Assembly: GCF_007858185.1 (NCBI RefSeq)
Contig: NZ_VFES01000002.1
Span: 1-64,000 of the forward strand
DNA: 64,000 nucleotides
Direction of reading: 5' to 3'
Source: Pseudomonas grimontii
GTDB taxonomy: Bacteria > Pseudomonadota > Gammaproteobacteria > Pseudomonadales > Pseudomonadaceae
The number at the start of each line of letters is the position of its first letter. Positions within the stretch are counted from its first letter, which is position 1. This document shows, piece after piece, positions 24,507 through 34,199 of this stretch. Under the pieces are notes generated by a model that made no database searches, was not told the origin of the DNA, and saw nothing but the letters and a program-made list of their open reading frames with translations. The position numbers and the translations under genes were made by a program.

Positions 24507-26678
24507 ATGAACCGTCTGCGTCATACCTTGCTGATCTGCTGCTTCCTGTCGCCCATGGCCTTTGCCGGCACCGTCTTGGAAAACCCGCTGTGGCGAGTCG
24601 AACTCGACCCGGCCACCCTCGCCATCCGCGTGACCCCCAGCGGCCAGCCGCAGGTACACGCCTCCAACGGCGTATCGGCCCGTGCCGTCAGTCAACTTGC
24701 ACAAAACGCTCAACAGGTCAGTTGGCAATGGGATGACGGTGCCTATCGTGTAAGTGCCAGCCTTGAGCAGCGCGACCTTATGCTGTCGATCACCGCGCGG
24801 GAAGCCGGTGAACTGCCGATCCTTGTGCAGCCGGCGAGCGCCCTGGGCAAGGGGTTGATGTGGCCGTTGGCCGAAGGGCATTACGTGTCGACCGGCAATG
24901 CCCTGTGGAACGCTTTCCTGGTGGAGCAGGGCGACATCAACACCACCCAGGACCTCAGCCTGCCGCTGTGGGGTGTCGATCACGGTGCCTTCACCCTGAA
25001 CTGGTTGCTGACCAATCCCTATAACAACCGCCTGCGCTGGCAGGGCCAGGCGTTGTCGTTGGCCCATGCGTTCACCTCGCTCGCACCTGCCGCACCCATG
25101 ACCCTGTTGTTGCACCTGGGCGAAAGCGATCCGCTGGCCGGCGCCAAGCGCTATCGCCAATGGCTGGTCGAGCAGGGCCGCTATGAACCCCTGGCAGACA
25201 AGCTGCGGCAAACCCCGGGGGCTGAAAAGCTGCTGGGCGCCAGCCATGTCTACCTGTGGGGCAATGACCTGCTGGCGCCGGAGGACGTGCGTGATTGGCC
25301 GCTGTTGCTCACGCGCTTGCGCGCCCATGAGCTCAAAGGCCTGTTGGACAAGGACTCCGCACAAGTGCTGGCGCAGCCCCGCAGGTTGAATCGCTACGAG
25401 CAAAGCGTGCTGTTGCGCGGCCTCAACGCCGCGATCAATAGGAAGGCCCGGCAGAGTTGGCAGGTGGCCGAGCCCGATATGACCCGTCTTGCCGCCCGCT
25501 ACGGTGAATTGCGTCGCGAACTGGCCATGGACTTCGCCGGTGCCCTCGGCGATAACCCCGAAACCTGGGGCAGCCAGACGGTACAAGCGCTGCGCGACGC
25601 CGGGTTGCCACGCTTGATGCTGACCCTGGGCGAAGGCTGGGAAGGCGGCCTTTGGCACCCCGAAACCATCCGCGCCGGTGTCGACGCCGGCTACCTGATG
25701 GCGCCCTACGATTCCTATCAAACCGCGTTGTCCGCCACCGAAAACCCCGACTGGACCACCGCCCACCTGGGCAGCCGGGCCTACCGCGACTGCGCCATCG
25801 TGTTGAAGGACGGCACACTCAAGACCGGCTTCCAGCAGTCCGGCCACTACACCGACCCGCGCTGTGTGCGGCCTCTGCTGGAAGCGCGGGTGAAAGCCGT
25901 GCAGGCCAGGGCCGGCTTCAATGCCTGGTTTCTCGATGCTTATGCCACCAGCATGGTGCTCGACAGTTACCGCGACAGCGCCCCGATGACCCAGGCGCAA
26001 AACGCCGAAGGCAATATCGATGCGTCCCGTTGGTTGAATACCACGCTGCAAGTGCCGACAGGCTCCGAAGACGGCAACGCGATTACCGCCCAGGGCATTT
26101 TATTCGCCCATGGCATGCAAACCCCGGTGCTGGGCTGGGGTGATCGCAACATGACCCAGGACAAACAGTCGCCCTACTACGTGGGCAACTGGTACCCGCC
26201 GGAGCAACCGGCGGTGTTCTTCAAGTCGGTGCCGCTGAACGAGCCGTTCCGTACGCTTTACTTCGACCCGACGCTGCGCCTGCCGCTGTATCAGGCGGTG
26301 TTCCACGGCTCGGTGATCACCACTCATCACTGGCTGTTCGACAGCCTCAAACTGAGCAATGTGCGCGCCGAGAACGAGCTGGCCCAACTGCTCTACAACG
26401 TGCCGCCGCTGTATCACCTGAGTGCTGCGACGCTCAAGGCGCGGCTGCCGCTGATCCTGCGCCAGGACCGATTTTTTCGACCGCTGCATGAGCGCCTGGC
26501 CACCCAGGCGATGACCGGGTTTCGCTGGCTGACGGCGGATCGACAGGTGCAGGAAACCACCTTTGCCGATGGCACGCGGTTGGTGGCGAATTTTTCCACG
26601 GGGTCGAGAGAGGGCTTTGCGGCAAGGAGTGTGACAGCGGTGGTGGATGAGAAATCGGTGGCGTATCAGGTGGAGTAG
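24507..26678 (+). CDS. Secreted glycoside-hydrolase-like protein
   Basis: 723-aa protein with a signal peptide (RHTLLICCFLSPMAFA, cleavage near residue 18). An N-terminal beta-rich domain (~20-220) is followed by a TIM-barrel-like region. That region contains GEGWEGGLWHPE, MAPYDSYQTA and WFLDAYATSM (D477, a plausible catalytic acid), and a C-terminal beta domain closes the protein. The organisation recalls GH101-like and DUF5696-type glycosidases, but I cannot place it firmly. It would act in the periplasm or outside. The start at 24507 begins the signal peptide; no strong Shine-Dalgarno precedes it. It stands alone between the efflux operon and a methyltransferase. Confidence 0.65.
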   Translation: MNRLRHTLLICCFLSPMAFAGTVLENPLWRVELDPATLAIRVTPSGQPQVHASNGVSARAVSQLAQNAQQVSWQWDDGAYRVSASLEQRDLMLSITAREAGELPILVQPASALGKGLMWPLAEGHYVSTGNALWNAFLVEQGDINTTQDLSLPLWGVDHGAFTLNWLLTNPYNNRLRWQGQALSLAHAFTSLAPAAPMTLLLHLGESDPLAGAKRYRQWLVEQGRYEPLADKLRQTPGAEKLLGASHVYLWGNDLLAPEDVRDWPLLLTRLRAHELKGLLDKDSAQVLAQPRRLNRYEQSVLLRGLNAAINRKARQSWQVAEPDMTRLAARYGELRRELAMDFAGALGDNPETWGSQTVQALRDAGLPRLMLTLGEGWEGGLWHPETIRAGVDAGYLMAPYDSYQTALSATENPDWTTAHLGSRAYRDCAIVLKDGTLKTGFQQSGHYTDPRCVRPLLEARVKAVQARAGFNAWFLDAYATSMVLDSYRDSAPMTQAQNAEGNIDASRWLNTTLQVPTGSEDGNAITAQGILFAHGMQTPVLGWGDRNMTQDKQSPYYVGNWYPPEQPAVFFKSVPLNEPFRTLYFDPTLRLPLYQAVFHGSVITTHHWLFDSLKLSNVRAENELAQLLYNVPPLYHLSAATLKARLPLILRQDRFFRPLHERLATQAMTGFRWLTADRQVQETTFADGTRLVANFSTGSREGFAARSVTAVVDEKSVAYQVE

Positions 26679-26694
26679 TGGCGTCCATCAGTCC

Positions 26695-26760
26695 GTCATC
26701 GGGGGCAAGCCCGGCTCCCACAGGGGAATGCATTCCAAATGTGGGAGTGGGCTTGCCCTG
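26695..26760. repeat. Degenerate REP pair
   Basis: TCATCGGGGGCAAGCCCGGC and GTGGGAGTGGGCTTGCCCTG lie between the convergent glycosidase-like and methyltransferase genes. The copies have diverged from the consensus. Confidence 0.6.
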
Positions 26761-26762
26761 AC

Positions 26763-27389
26763 TCAAGCCTTGCGCCAAACGCTGGCCAACCAAGGCTGCT
26801 GTTCCCGAGGCAATCCCGCCGGCCGGAAGTAATGCTCCAACTCTTCAAACCCCGCCGTCGTCAGCAATGCCTGCCACGCCGCCAGGTCGTGATAGGAGCC
26901 ATACCGCGGCCCATTCCAGCCTTCCTGGTTCTCACCCCGTGGATTGGAACTGAACAGCACACCGCCGGGCTTCAGCGCCCCATGCAGTTGCTTGAGCACA
27001 CGCGGCAGTTCCTGCTTGGGAATATGAAACAGCACCGCGTTGGCAAAGATCCCGTCAAAGCGTTCGGCGGGTAAATCCAGCTTGAGGAAGTCCTGCTGCA
27101 ACACCTCGCAGCCGCTGTCCTCGCGCGCCATCTGTGCAAACCGCTCGGAGCCATCCAGGCCGACGGCGATATGCCCCATGCGCGTAAAGGCCTGCAAATC
27201 CCGTCCCGGCCCGCAGCCGAAATCCAGCACGGTAAAGGGCGCCGAGCCCTGGATATGCCGCAGCAGCGCGTCGATGTTCTGGCTCACATCGTGATCGCGG
27301 GTGCCTTCACGGAAGTCCTCGGCCACCTTGTTGTAGTGGCCGAGGGTGGTGGAGGTGATCTGGTCGAGGTCGTCGGGCTTGAGGGGCAT
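26763..27389 (-). CDS. Class I SAM-dependent methyltransferase
   Basis: 208-aa Rossmann-fold methyltransferase. Motif I is VLDFGCGPGRDL, followed by an acidic loop (GLDGSERFAQMA) and motif IV region FDGIFANAVLFHIP. The substrate cannot be read from sequence; the family includes many small-molecule methylases. The ATG at 27389 is preferred to a TTG at 27398, though neither has a clear ribosome-binding site. It is convergent with the glycosidase-like gene. No operon partner. Confidence 0.75.
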   Translation of the reverse strand: MPLKPDDLDQITSTTLGHYNKVAEDFREGTRDHDVSQNIDALLRHIQGSAPFTVLDFGCGPGRDLQAFTRMGHIAVGLDGSERFAQMAREDSGCEVLQQDFLKLDLPAERFDGIFANAVLFHIPKQELPRVLKQLHGALKPGGVLFSSNPRGENQEGWNGPRYGSYHDLAAWQALLTTAGFEELEHYFRPAGLPREQQPWLASVWRKA

Positions 27390-27430
27390 GGTGGGCAATA
27401 CCGGGTATTGAGATGCCCCGACTATACCTT

Positions 27431-27476
27431 GTGGCGAGCGGGCTTGCCCCGCGTTGGGCTGCGCAGCAGCCCCAGC
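27431..27476. repeat. REP-like remnant
   Basis: GTGGCGAGCGGGCTTGCCCC is followed by GGGCTGCGCAGCAGCCC, a compact hairpin between the methyltransferase promoter side and the end of metI. Confidence 0.5.
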
Positions 27477-27478
27477 TT

Positions 27479-28123
27479 TCAGCGCTTATTCAGCACCCGC
27501 GCCAACCGATCACCACCCAACTGGATCACTGCCACCAGAATCACCAGCAGCACAATTACCGTGAGCATGATCTGCGTGTCGAAACGCTGGTAGCCGTAGC
27601 GATAGGCAATGTCGCCCAAGCCTCCCGCACCAATTGCCCCGGCCATGGCCGACGAGTTGATCATGGTCACCAGGGTGATGGTGAACCCGCCGACAATCCC
27701 CGGCAGCGCTTCCGGCAGCAGCACATGCCAGATGATGTGCCAGCGCCGGCAGCCCATGGCCTGGGCGGCTTCGATCAGGCCATGGTCGACCTCGCGCAAA
27801 CTCACTTCGGCGATCCTCGCGAAGAACGGTGTCGCGGCGATGGTCAGCGGTACGACCGCCGCCCACACACCGTAGGTGGTACCGACGACCAGTCGCGTGA
27901 ACGGGATCAGCGCCACCATCAGGATCAGGAACGGAATCGAGCGGAACAGATTGACGAACGCCCCCAGCACCCGGTTCAGCGCCGGCGCCTGGTAGATGCC
28001 GCCCTTGTCGCTGGTCACCAGAAACACCGCCAGCGGAATCCCCACCAGCAAGGCGATCAGCGATGACACGCCGACCATCAACAAGGTGTCGATGGCGCCC
28101 TGCACTAAACGATCAAACCACAT
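27479..28123 (-). CDS. metI: Methionine ABC transporter permease MetI
   Basis: 214-aa permease with five membrane helices and the EAA-type loop ([20 protein letters not shown]). The start MWFDRLVQ at 28123 overlaps the end of metN by 11 bp, which is normal for metNI. It forms the channel for D/L-methionine or related sulfur compounds delivered by MetQ. Last gene of a metQ-metN-metI operon. Confidence 0.9.
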   Translation of the reverse strand: MWFDRLVQGAIDTLLMVGVSSLIALLVGIPLAVFLVTSDKGGIYQAPALNRVLGAFVNLFRSIPFLILMVALIPFTRLVVGTTYGVWAAVVPLTIAATPFFARIAEVSLREVDHGLIEAAQAMGCRRWHIIWHVLLPEALPGIVGGFTITLVTMINSSAMAGAIGAGGLGDIAYRYGYQRFDTQIMLTVIVLLVILVAVIQLGGDRLARVLNKR

Positions 28124-29228
28124 AGCCCAGTACCTCCACCTGTTGTGCCCAGTTCGCGGCGCGGTTGCGCAGTTCTTCGGTGTCGTGAGATGAGCCATTC
28201 ACCGCCAGCAGCAGTTGCCCCAAGGCATGCCCCTGAATCCGTTCGACTCCGCCCTGCAGCAGACGCACGCGCCCGCCGAGGGCGCTGAACAGCGCGGCCA
28301 GGTCCGGCTCATCGCTGGCACTGCCGGTGAACTGCAAGCGCAGCACCACCGCGGCGTCGGGCGATTCAGGCTGGGTGTGCAAACGGCTTTGCAGTTCCTC
28401 CGGCAGCCCATGTTGCAGCGGCGCCAGCAGGGTCTTGCTGACCTCGTGTTGCGGGTTGCCGAACACTTGCCACACCGGGCCTTGCTCGACGATGCGCCCG
28501 TGTTCCAGCACCACCACGCGGTCGCAGATGTCGCGGATCACGGCCATCTCATGGGTGATCAAGACGATGGTCAGGCCCAGGCGCCGGTTGATCTCGCGCA
28601 GCAGGCCGAGGATCGACTGGGTGGTCTCCGGGTCAAGGGCCGAGGTGGCTTCATCGCACAGCAGGATCTGCGGGTCGTGCACCAGCGAACGGGCGATGCC
28701 GACGCGCTGTTTCTGCCCGCCGGACAGCTGCGCCGGGTAGGCCGTGTGCTTGTCCTGCAAGCCGACCAATTCCAGCAGCTCGCGCACTTTTTGCTCACGC
28801 TGGGGCTTGGGCACGCCGGCGACTTTCAGCGGCAATTCGACGTTCTGCCACACGGTCTTGGCCGACATCAGGTTGAAGTGCTGGAAGATCATGCCGATAC
28901 GCCGACGCAGCGCCACCAGGCGGTCTTCGTCGAACTCGCCGATGTCCACCTGATCGATCAGCACGCGCCCGCTGCTGGGCTGCTCCAGCCGGTTGATGGT
29001 GCGGATCAGCGAGGATTTGCCGGCACCGCTGCGGCCGATAATGCCGAACACCTCACCGCGCTGGATCGCCAGGTCGATGCCCTGCAAGGCCTGCACGCTG
29101 CCGTCGTAGGTCTTGCCCAGGTTGATAAAGCGCACGTGCGCGCGGTTCAGGTCCGGATGCAGTTCTGTCTGCTCGGCGTCCCTGGGCGGTGACCCCGGGT
29201 CGCGCAGTTGAGCGTGGGCGGCGGTCAT
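28113..29228 (-). CDS. metN: Methionine ABC transporter ATPase MetN
   Basis: 371-aa ATPase with Walker [10 protein letters not shown], signature LSGGQKQR, Walker [12 protein letters not shown] and H-loop ITHEM. The C-terminal ~100 residues form the NIL/ACT-like domain through which methionine inhibits MetN. Start ATG 29228 overlaps the metQ stop by 4 bp (ATGA). An N-terminal extension of about 25 residues precedes the ABC domain, slightly longer than in E. coli. Confidence 0.92.
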   Translation of the reverse strand: MTAAHAQLRDPGSPPRDAEQTELHPDLNRAHVRFINLGKTYDGSVQALQGIDLAIQRGEVFGIIGRSGAGKSSLIRTINRLEQPSSGRVLIDQVDIGEFDEDRLVALRRRIGMIFQHFNLMSAKTVWQNVELPLKVAGVPKPQREQKVRELLELVGLQDKHTAYPAQLSGGQKQRVGIARSLVHDPQILLCDEATSALDPETTQSILGLLREINRRLGLTIVLITHEMAVIRDICDRVVVLEHGRIVEQGPVWQVFGNPQHEVSKTLLAPLQHGLPEELQSRLHTQPESPDAAVVLRLQFTGSASDEPDLAALFSALGGRVRLLQGGVERIQGHALGQLLLAVNGSSHDTEELRNRAANWAQQVEVLGYVV

Positions 29229-30040
29229 TTTTTGTCTTCCCAACCGACTTGGTACAACTTGCCAAGGGATTTATCCAACGCCGCGCGCACCACCGGAGAG
29301 TGCTGGTAGATGTCGACGAACTTGATCACGCGCGGGTCGGTTTTGCTCTTGGGCTGGATCACGAACTGGATCACGTATTCCGGGTGGTCGAGGCCGTCGA
29401 ACAGCAGCGCCGACTCGGCATCGAAGGTCTTGGACAGGCGGATGTACGCCGGGTAGCCCTGCACCAGGTCCGCATCGTCATAGGCGCGCACCAGCTGCAC
29501 GGCCTCGACTTGCAGGATCTTGATCTTTTTCGGGTTGGTCACGATGTCTTCTTCGGTGGCCTTGTAGCCCACGCCCGGCTTGAGGGTGATCAAGCCGGCC
29601 TTGGCCAGCAGTTGCAGGCCGCGACCGCTGTTGATCGGGTCATTGGCAATCGCCACGCTGGCGCCCTGGGGCAGGTCGTTGATGCTTTTGTATTTCTTCG
29701 AATACAGGCCGACGTTGTTGATGATGCCCGGCGCGTACGGCACCAGGTCAAAACCGGCGGCGGCCTTGGCGTTTTCCAGGAACGGGATGTGCTGGAAGTA
29801 GTTCACGTCAATATCGCCGGCGGCCAGGCTGACGTTGGGCGCGATCCAGTCGGTGAATTCCACCAGCTCGACGTTCAGGCCTTGCTTGCCGGCTTCTGCC
29901 ACCGCGGCTTCCAGGGGAATCGCGAAGGCGGCGGTGGTGCCGATTTTCAGCGGTGCATCGGCGGCGAACACCGCCGAGCTGAACAACCCGAAGGCCAGGG
30001 CCAGTGCTTTGACTGGGTGGGAGAGCAGTGTTTTTTTCAT
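29225..30040 (-). CDS. metQ: MetQ-family substrate-binding protein (operon copy)
   Basis: 271-aa binding protein starting [18 protein letters not shown], with a signal peptide ending near FAADAP and no lipobox. It has the family segments [20 protein letters not shown] and [13 protein letters not shown]. It is first in the metQ-metN-metI operon and so the cognate binding protein, while the copy at 17695 is an orphan. The two differ enough to suggest different ligands (methionine versus sulfoxides or thioethers). The start at 30040 is chosen for the signal peptide. Confidence 0.88.
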   Translation of the reverse strand: MKKTLLSHPVKALALAFGLFSSAVFAADAPLKIGTTAAFAIPLEAAVAEAGKQGLNVELVEFTDWIAPNVSLAAGDIDVNYFQHIPFLENAKAAAGFDLVPYAPGIINNVGLYSKKYKSINDLPQGASVAIANDPINSGRGLQLLAKAGLITLKPGVGYKATEEDIVTNPKKIKILQVEAVQLVRAYDDADLVQGYPAYIRLSKTFDAESALLFDGLDHPEYVIQFVIQPKSKTDPRVIKFVDIYQHSPVVRAALDKSLGKLYQVGWEDKK

Positions 30041-30088
30041 GGTCGATTTCCAGTCATAAGGTATTGGTACAAACAGTGGAGATCCACT

Positions 30089-30176
30089 GTGGGAGGGGGC
30101 TTGCTCCCGATAGCGGAGTGTCAGCAAACCAATCCGATGACTGATACACCGCTATCGGGAGCAAGCCCCCTCCCAC
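30089..30176. repeat. REPIN
   Basis: GTGGGAGGGGGCTTGCTCCC and GGGAGCAAGCCCCCTCCCAC in inverted orientation separate the monooxygenase gene from metQNI and may attenuate readthrough. Confidence 0.85.
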
Positions 30177-30185
30177 ATTTTTCAA

Positions 30186-31553
30186 TCAGTGGCGGTAGGT
30201 GGAACCGGTGTGTTGTTCAGGTAGGCGAGCACTGCCGTGGAAGACTTTTTCCCGTAGCGTGCCGCTCTCATATTCGGTCTTGTACGACCCCCGCTTCTGC
30301 AACTCCGGCACCACCAGGTCGATAAAATCCACATAGCTTTCCGGCGTGACAATGCGCGTCAGGTTGAAGCCATCCAGGCCGGTTTCGCTGATCCAGGATT
30401 CCAGCGCGTCAGCGACCTGTTCGGGCGAGCCGACCAGGGTGATATAGCGCCCACCGAGGGCGTGCTGCTCGAGTAATTTGCGCCGGGTCCAGTCGTTGTT
30501 TTGCAGGTTCTTGGTGGCCGACTGGATCGCGTTGCTTTTCACGTACTGGATCGGCTCGTCGATTTCGTATTGGGAAAAATCAATCGCGGTGGACGCCGAG
30601 AAGTGCGCCACGCCGGCTTCCGCGCTGGCATAGCTCAGGTACTCGGCATGCTTGGCCCAGGCCAGCTCCTCGGTGGCGCCGACGATCACGTTGAGGCCCA
30701 TGAACACCTTGATGTCTTGCGGGTTGCGCCCAGCCTCGACCGCGCTGGCGCGCACCTTGTCCACCTGCACCTTGGTCGCCGCCTTGTTCTGCCCGCTGAT
30801 AAACACGCACTCGGCATGGCGCCCGGCGAACAGCAAGCCACGGTCCGAACTGCCGGCCTGGAACAGCACCGGCGTACGCTGCGGCGACGGCTCGCACAGG
30901 TGATAACCCTCCACTTGATAAAACTCGCCGCGATGTTCGACCTTGTGCACCTTGCCCGGCTGCGCGTAGACCCGCGCCTGCGGATCGTTGAGCACCGCGT
31001 CGTCTTCCCAGCTGCCTTCCCAGAGTTTGTAGAGCACCTCCAGGTATTCATCGGCCTGGTCGTAGCGCCGGTCATGCTCGACCTGTTCGGTGAGGCCCAT
31101 GGCCTTGGCGGCACTGTCGAGGTAGCCGGTGACGATGTTCCAGCCCACCCGGCCACGGCTCAGGTGATCGAGCGTGGACATGCGCCGGGCGAACAGATAC
31201 GGCGGTTCATAGGTGAGGTTGGCGGTCAGGCCGAAGCCGAGGTTCTTGGTCACGGCGGCCATCGCCGAGACCAGCAGCAGCGGGTCATTGACCGGCAGTT
31301 GGATCGACTCCTTGAGCGGTACATCAATCGAGCTCTGGTACACGTCGTACACGCCGACGATGTCGGCGATGAACAAACCGTCGAACAACCCGCGCTCCAG
31401 GGTTTGCGCCAGGTCGGTCCAGTACTCGATGCTTTTGTACTGGGTGGACGTGTCCCGTGGATGGGTCCACATGCCGTGGTTGATATGCCCGATGCAGTTC
31501 ATGTTGAAGGCATTGAGCAGGATCTTTTTTCTCGCTTTCAAAGGCAGCGCCAT
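30186..31553 (-). CDS. LLM-class flavin monooxygenase (NtaA/SnaA/DszA family)
   Basis: 455-aa FMN-dependent monooxygenase. It starts near the family motif LLNAFNMNCIGHINHGMW and contains DHLSRGRVGWNIVT and QAGSSDRGLLFAGRHAE. Relatives oxidise nitrilotriacetate, pristinamycin precursors, dibenzothiophene sulfone or dimethyl sulfide using FMNH2 from a separate reductase. Its ATG shares one base with the stop of the SfnB gene upstream, and the two SfnB genes precede it in one operon. C-S bond cleavage of an organosulfur compound is therefore the likely role. A dedicated flavin reductase gene is absent here. Confidence 0.85.
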   Translation of the reverse strand: MALPLKARKKILLNAFNMNCIGHINHGMWTHPRDTSTQYKSIEYWTDLAQTLERGLFDGLFIADIVGVYDVYQSSIDVPLKESIQLPVNDPLLLVSAMAAVTKNLGFGLTANLTYEPPYLFARRMSTLDHLSRGRVGWNIVTGYLDSAAKAMGLTEQVEHDRRYDQADEYLEVLYKLWEGSWEDDAVLNDPQARVYAQPGKVHKVEHRGEFYQVEGYHLCEPSPQRTPVLFQAGSSDRGLLFAGRHAECVFISGQNKAATKVQVDKVRASAVEAGRNPQDIKVFMGLNVIVGATEELAWAKHAEYLSYASAEAGVAHFSASTAIDFSQYEIDEPIQYVKSNAIQSATKNLQNNDWTRRKLLEQHALGGRYITLVGSPEQVADALESWISETGLDGFNLTRIVTPESYVDFIDLVVPELQKRGSYKTEYESGTLREKVFHGSARLPEQHTGSTYRH

Positions 31554-32746
31554 CAGATCGTCCCCCGCAGTGGCGGGTTTTCATCGTTGAGGTAGTAATT
31601 ACCCACGGCGTGGTACTTCCAGCGCACCGGGTCGTGCAGGGTGTGCACGCGGGCGTTGCGCCAGTGGCGGTCGAGGCCGTGCTCGGCCAGGGTGGCCTGG
31701 CTGCCGGCCAGTTCGAACAAGGTGCTGCCGGCGGCCAGGGAAACCTCGGTGCTCAAGGCGCGCACTTCGGCCACGGCAATCGACGCAGTCGCCACGGTGT
31801 CGGCGTTGCTGTCGGCCTGGGCGCGGTCGAGGAATTCGCCTGCACGTTCCAGCAGTGCCTCGGCGGCGTGCAGGCGGATGCTCAGGTGGCCGAAGCTCTT
31901 CAGGGTCAGCGGGTCTTCGGTGGCTTTGTCGTTGCCGGAATCGATCCACGGGCGGGTTTTGGTGCGCACAAAGTGCAGCGCATCTTCAAAGGCGGCGCGG
32001 GCGATGCCGGTGTCGATGGCGGCGTGAAGAATCTGCGCCAGCGGGCCGACAGTGGTCGGGCGCTCGAAAGCGCTCTGGAACGGGATCACGTCGTGGGCGG
32101 CGACCCACACGTTGTCGAACACCACCGAGCCGCTGCCGGTGGTGCGCTGGCCAAAGCCGCTCCAGTCGTCGATCACGCTCAGGCCTTCGCTGTCGCGGGG
32201 CACGAAGGCCAGTTGCTGGATGCCGTGTTCATCCACCACCGAGGTGGGGATGCGTTGCGCATAGATCGCGCCGGTGGCGTAGAACTTGCGGCCGGTGATA
32301 CGGAAGCCGTCGCCGTCGCGGGTCAGTTGGGTGACGCGGTCGTGGGCGGTCTTGGTGCCCAGTTCCGCCAGGGCATTGCCGAAACGCTGCCCGGCGAGCA
32401 CTTCGGCGTACAGGCGTCGTTGCTGTTCAGGGCTGCCATTCACGCGCAGCACTTCGAGGGCGTAGAAATGGTTTTGCGGAATCTGGCCCAGGGAGGCATC
32501 CGCCTGGGCGATGAGGGCAATGACCTTGGCCAGGGTGACGTTGGACACACCTGCGCCGCCGTATGCCTTGGGCACGCTGATGCCCCACAGGCCGGAGCGC
32601 GAGAACACGTCCAGTTCGGGCAGCGGCAGGCGGCGTTCGCGGTCGCGCTGGGCACTGTCTCGGCGGAAGTCTTCGGCCAGGTCGCTGGCGACAATAAGGG
32701 CTTGTTCGTCGCTGGTGATAACCGCGACACGGTGAGAAAGGGTCAT
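31553..32746 (-). CDS. sfnB: SfnB-family sulfur acquisition oxidoreductase (copy 1)
   Basis: 397-aa acyl-CoA-dehydrogenase-fold flavoprotein of the SfnB/DszC type. It has an N-terminal helical domain (FSRSGLWGISVPKAYGGAGV), a middle beta domain (ITGRKFYATGAIYA, DDWSGFGQRTTGSGSVVF) and a C-terminal helical bundle ending in DRHWRNARVHTLHDPVRWKY. Family members act as FMNH2-dependent monooxygenases in sulfone or sulfonate use. Shine-Dalgarno GGAG precedes the ATG. It is paralogous to the gene 24 bp upstream (32771-34012); the C-terminal coding segments are nearly identical in DNA. Confidence 0.88.
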   Translation of the reverse strand: MTLSHRVAVITSDEQALIVASDLAEDFRRDSAQRDRERRLPLPELDVFSRSGLWGISVPKAYGGAGVSNVTLAKVIALIAQADASLGQIPQNHFYALEVLRVNGSPEQQRRLYAEVLAGQRFGNALAELGTKTAHDRVTQLTRDGDGFRITGRKFYATGAIYAQRIPTSVVDEHGIQQLAFVPRDSEGLSVIDDWSGFGQRTTGSGSVVFDNVWVAAHDVIPFQSAFERPTTVGPLAQILHAAIDTGIARAAFEDALHFVRTKTRPWIDSGNDKATEDPLTLKSFGHLSIRLHAAEALLERAGEFLDRAQADSNADTVATASIAVAEVRALSTEVSLAAGSTLFELAGSQATLAEHGLDRHWRNARVHTLHDPVRWKYHAVGNYYLNDENPPLRGTI

Positions 32747-32770
32747 GAGTTTCTCCAGAGGTCTGGTCGG

Positions 32771-34012
32771 TTAAATCCAGGAGTGGCGAGCCGGCAACGT
32801 GCCGTTCAAGCGATAGGCGCCGACGGCGTGATACTTCCAGCGCACCGGGTCGTGCAGGGTGTGCACCCGGGCGTTGCGCCAATGGCGGTCGAGGTTGAAT
32901 TCGGCGAGGGTGGCGCGGCTGCCGGCCAGTTCGAAGAGCTTTTCGCTGACCAGCAATGACACTTCGGTGGTGAGCACTTTCGCCTCGGCCACGGCAATCG
33001 ACGCACGCGCGGCGGACTGTGCGGTGATCGGCGCGGCGCTGACCTGGTCCAGCACTTGCCCGGCCTTGCGCAACAGCGCTTCGGCGGCGTGCAGTTCGAT
33101 CTTCAGCTTGCCGATATCGGCGATCACGTAGAGGTCATCGCTGGCGCGCTCGACCTTGGCGTCGATCCACGGGCGTGAACGCTCACGCACAAAGGCGATG
33201 GTGTCGTCCAGCGCGCCACGGGCGATGCCGGCGTCAATGGCGGCCTGGATCAGTTGCGAAACGGCGCCCTGGATAGTCGGGCTTTCGCCGATGCGCCAGT
33301 TTTCAACGACCAGTTCGGCGTCCACTGGCACGCGGTCCAGCAGCACGGTACCGCTGGCGGTGGTGCGTTGGCCGAAGCCCGACCAGTCATCCACGATGCG
33401 CAGCCCTTCGGTGCCACGGCGCACAAACGCCATGACCTGCTTGCCGTCGTCGTTCAGCGCCTTCACCGCCACCCAGTGGGCAAACAGCGCGCCGGTTGAA
33501 TAGAACTTCTGGCCGTTGATTACGTAACCGTCACCGTGGGCAGTGATGCGCGCCTTGAGCTCCAGGGTGTTTTTGGTGCCGCGTTCCGGGCCGCCATTGC
33601 CGATGCGCCAGCCGTCGAGGACGCTCTGGAACAGCTGCTCTTTCTGGCGCTCGGTGGCGGCGCCCTGCAACAGGTGCAGGATGCCGAAATGGTTCTGGGG
33701 GATCTGCCCGAGGGCCGGGTCTGCCGCGCTGATGATCGCGAAGACTTCGGCCAGGGTCACGAATGAGACCTGTGGGCCGCCGTATTCGCGAGGAATGGAA
33801 ATGCTGCCCAGCCCACTGCGGGTGAATTGTTCGATCTGCGCCCACGGCAGCTTGCGTTGCTGGTCACGCTTGGCGGCTTGCGGGCGTGCGGCTTGGGCCA
33901 GCTCGTGGGCAGCCTTCAGCGCCTCTGCATCGTTGCGCAGCACGGTGGCCGGCAACAGCAGGGGAGCAACGTCCAGATCACTCTGGGGGGGTGTTAGAGC
34001 CAAGTTAGACAT
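32771..34012 (-). CDS. sfnB: SfnB-family sulfur acquisition oxidoreductase (copy 2)
   Basis: 413-aa paralog of the previous protein, first in the sfnB-sfnB-monooxygenase operon. It shows FTRSGLGSISIPREYGGPQV, INGQKFYSTGALFA, DDWSGFGQRTTASGTVLL and DRHWRNARVHTLHDPVRWKY. ATG 34012 follows AAGGAGCGGCGCTG. Tandem duplication followed by divergence in the N-terminal half suggests different substrates or a heteromeric partner. The upstream region has GGGAATATGC at 34178-34187, shared with other sulfur promoters here. Confidence 0.88.
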   Translation of the reverse strand: MSNLALTPPQSDLDVAPLLLPATVLRNDAEALKAAHELAQAARPQAAKRDQQRKLPWAQIEQFTRSGLGSISIPREYGGPQVSFVTLAEVFAIISAADPALGQIPQNHFGILHLLQGAATERQKEQLFQSVLDGWRIGNGGPERGTKNTLELKARITAHGDGYVINGQKFYSTGALFAHWVAVKALNDDGKQVMAFVRRGTEGLRIVDDWSGFGQRTTASGTVLLDRVPVDAELVVENWRIGESPTIQGAVSQLIQAAIDAGIARGALDDTIAFVRERSRPWIDAKVERASDDLYVIADIGKLKIELHAAEALLRKAGQVLDQVSAAPITAQSAARASIAVAEAKVLTTEVSLLVSEKLFELAGSRATLAEFNLDRHWRNARVHTLHDPVRWKYHAVGAYRLNGTLPARHSWI

Positions 34013-34199
34013 CAGCGCCGCTCCTTGGCTGCACGTAATGCCCTGGCGTTATGCACCGGGGTAATTCTGACCATACCGACCTCGCATTCAATGAAATAAA
34101 AACAGAAAAATCAGAGATGTCCGGTGGTCCGGTGTATATACCCTAAGCGCGTTAAATATTTAAATAAACTAACTTTTGGGAATATGCATAGAAGGTCTG

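Noticed and set aside
30041..30185. RAYT transposase for the REPINs
   Set aside because: No Y1-transposase-like gene was found next to any REPIN in the window; the RAYT must be elsewhere.
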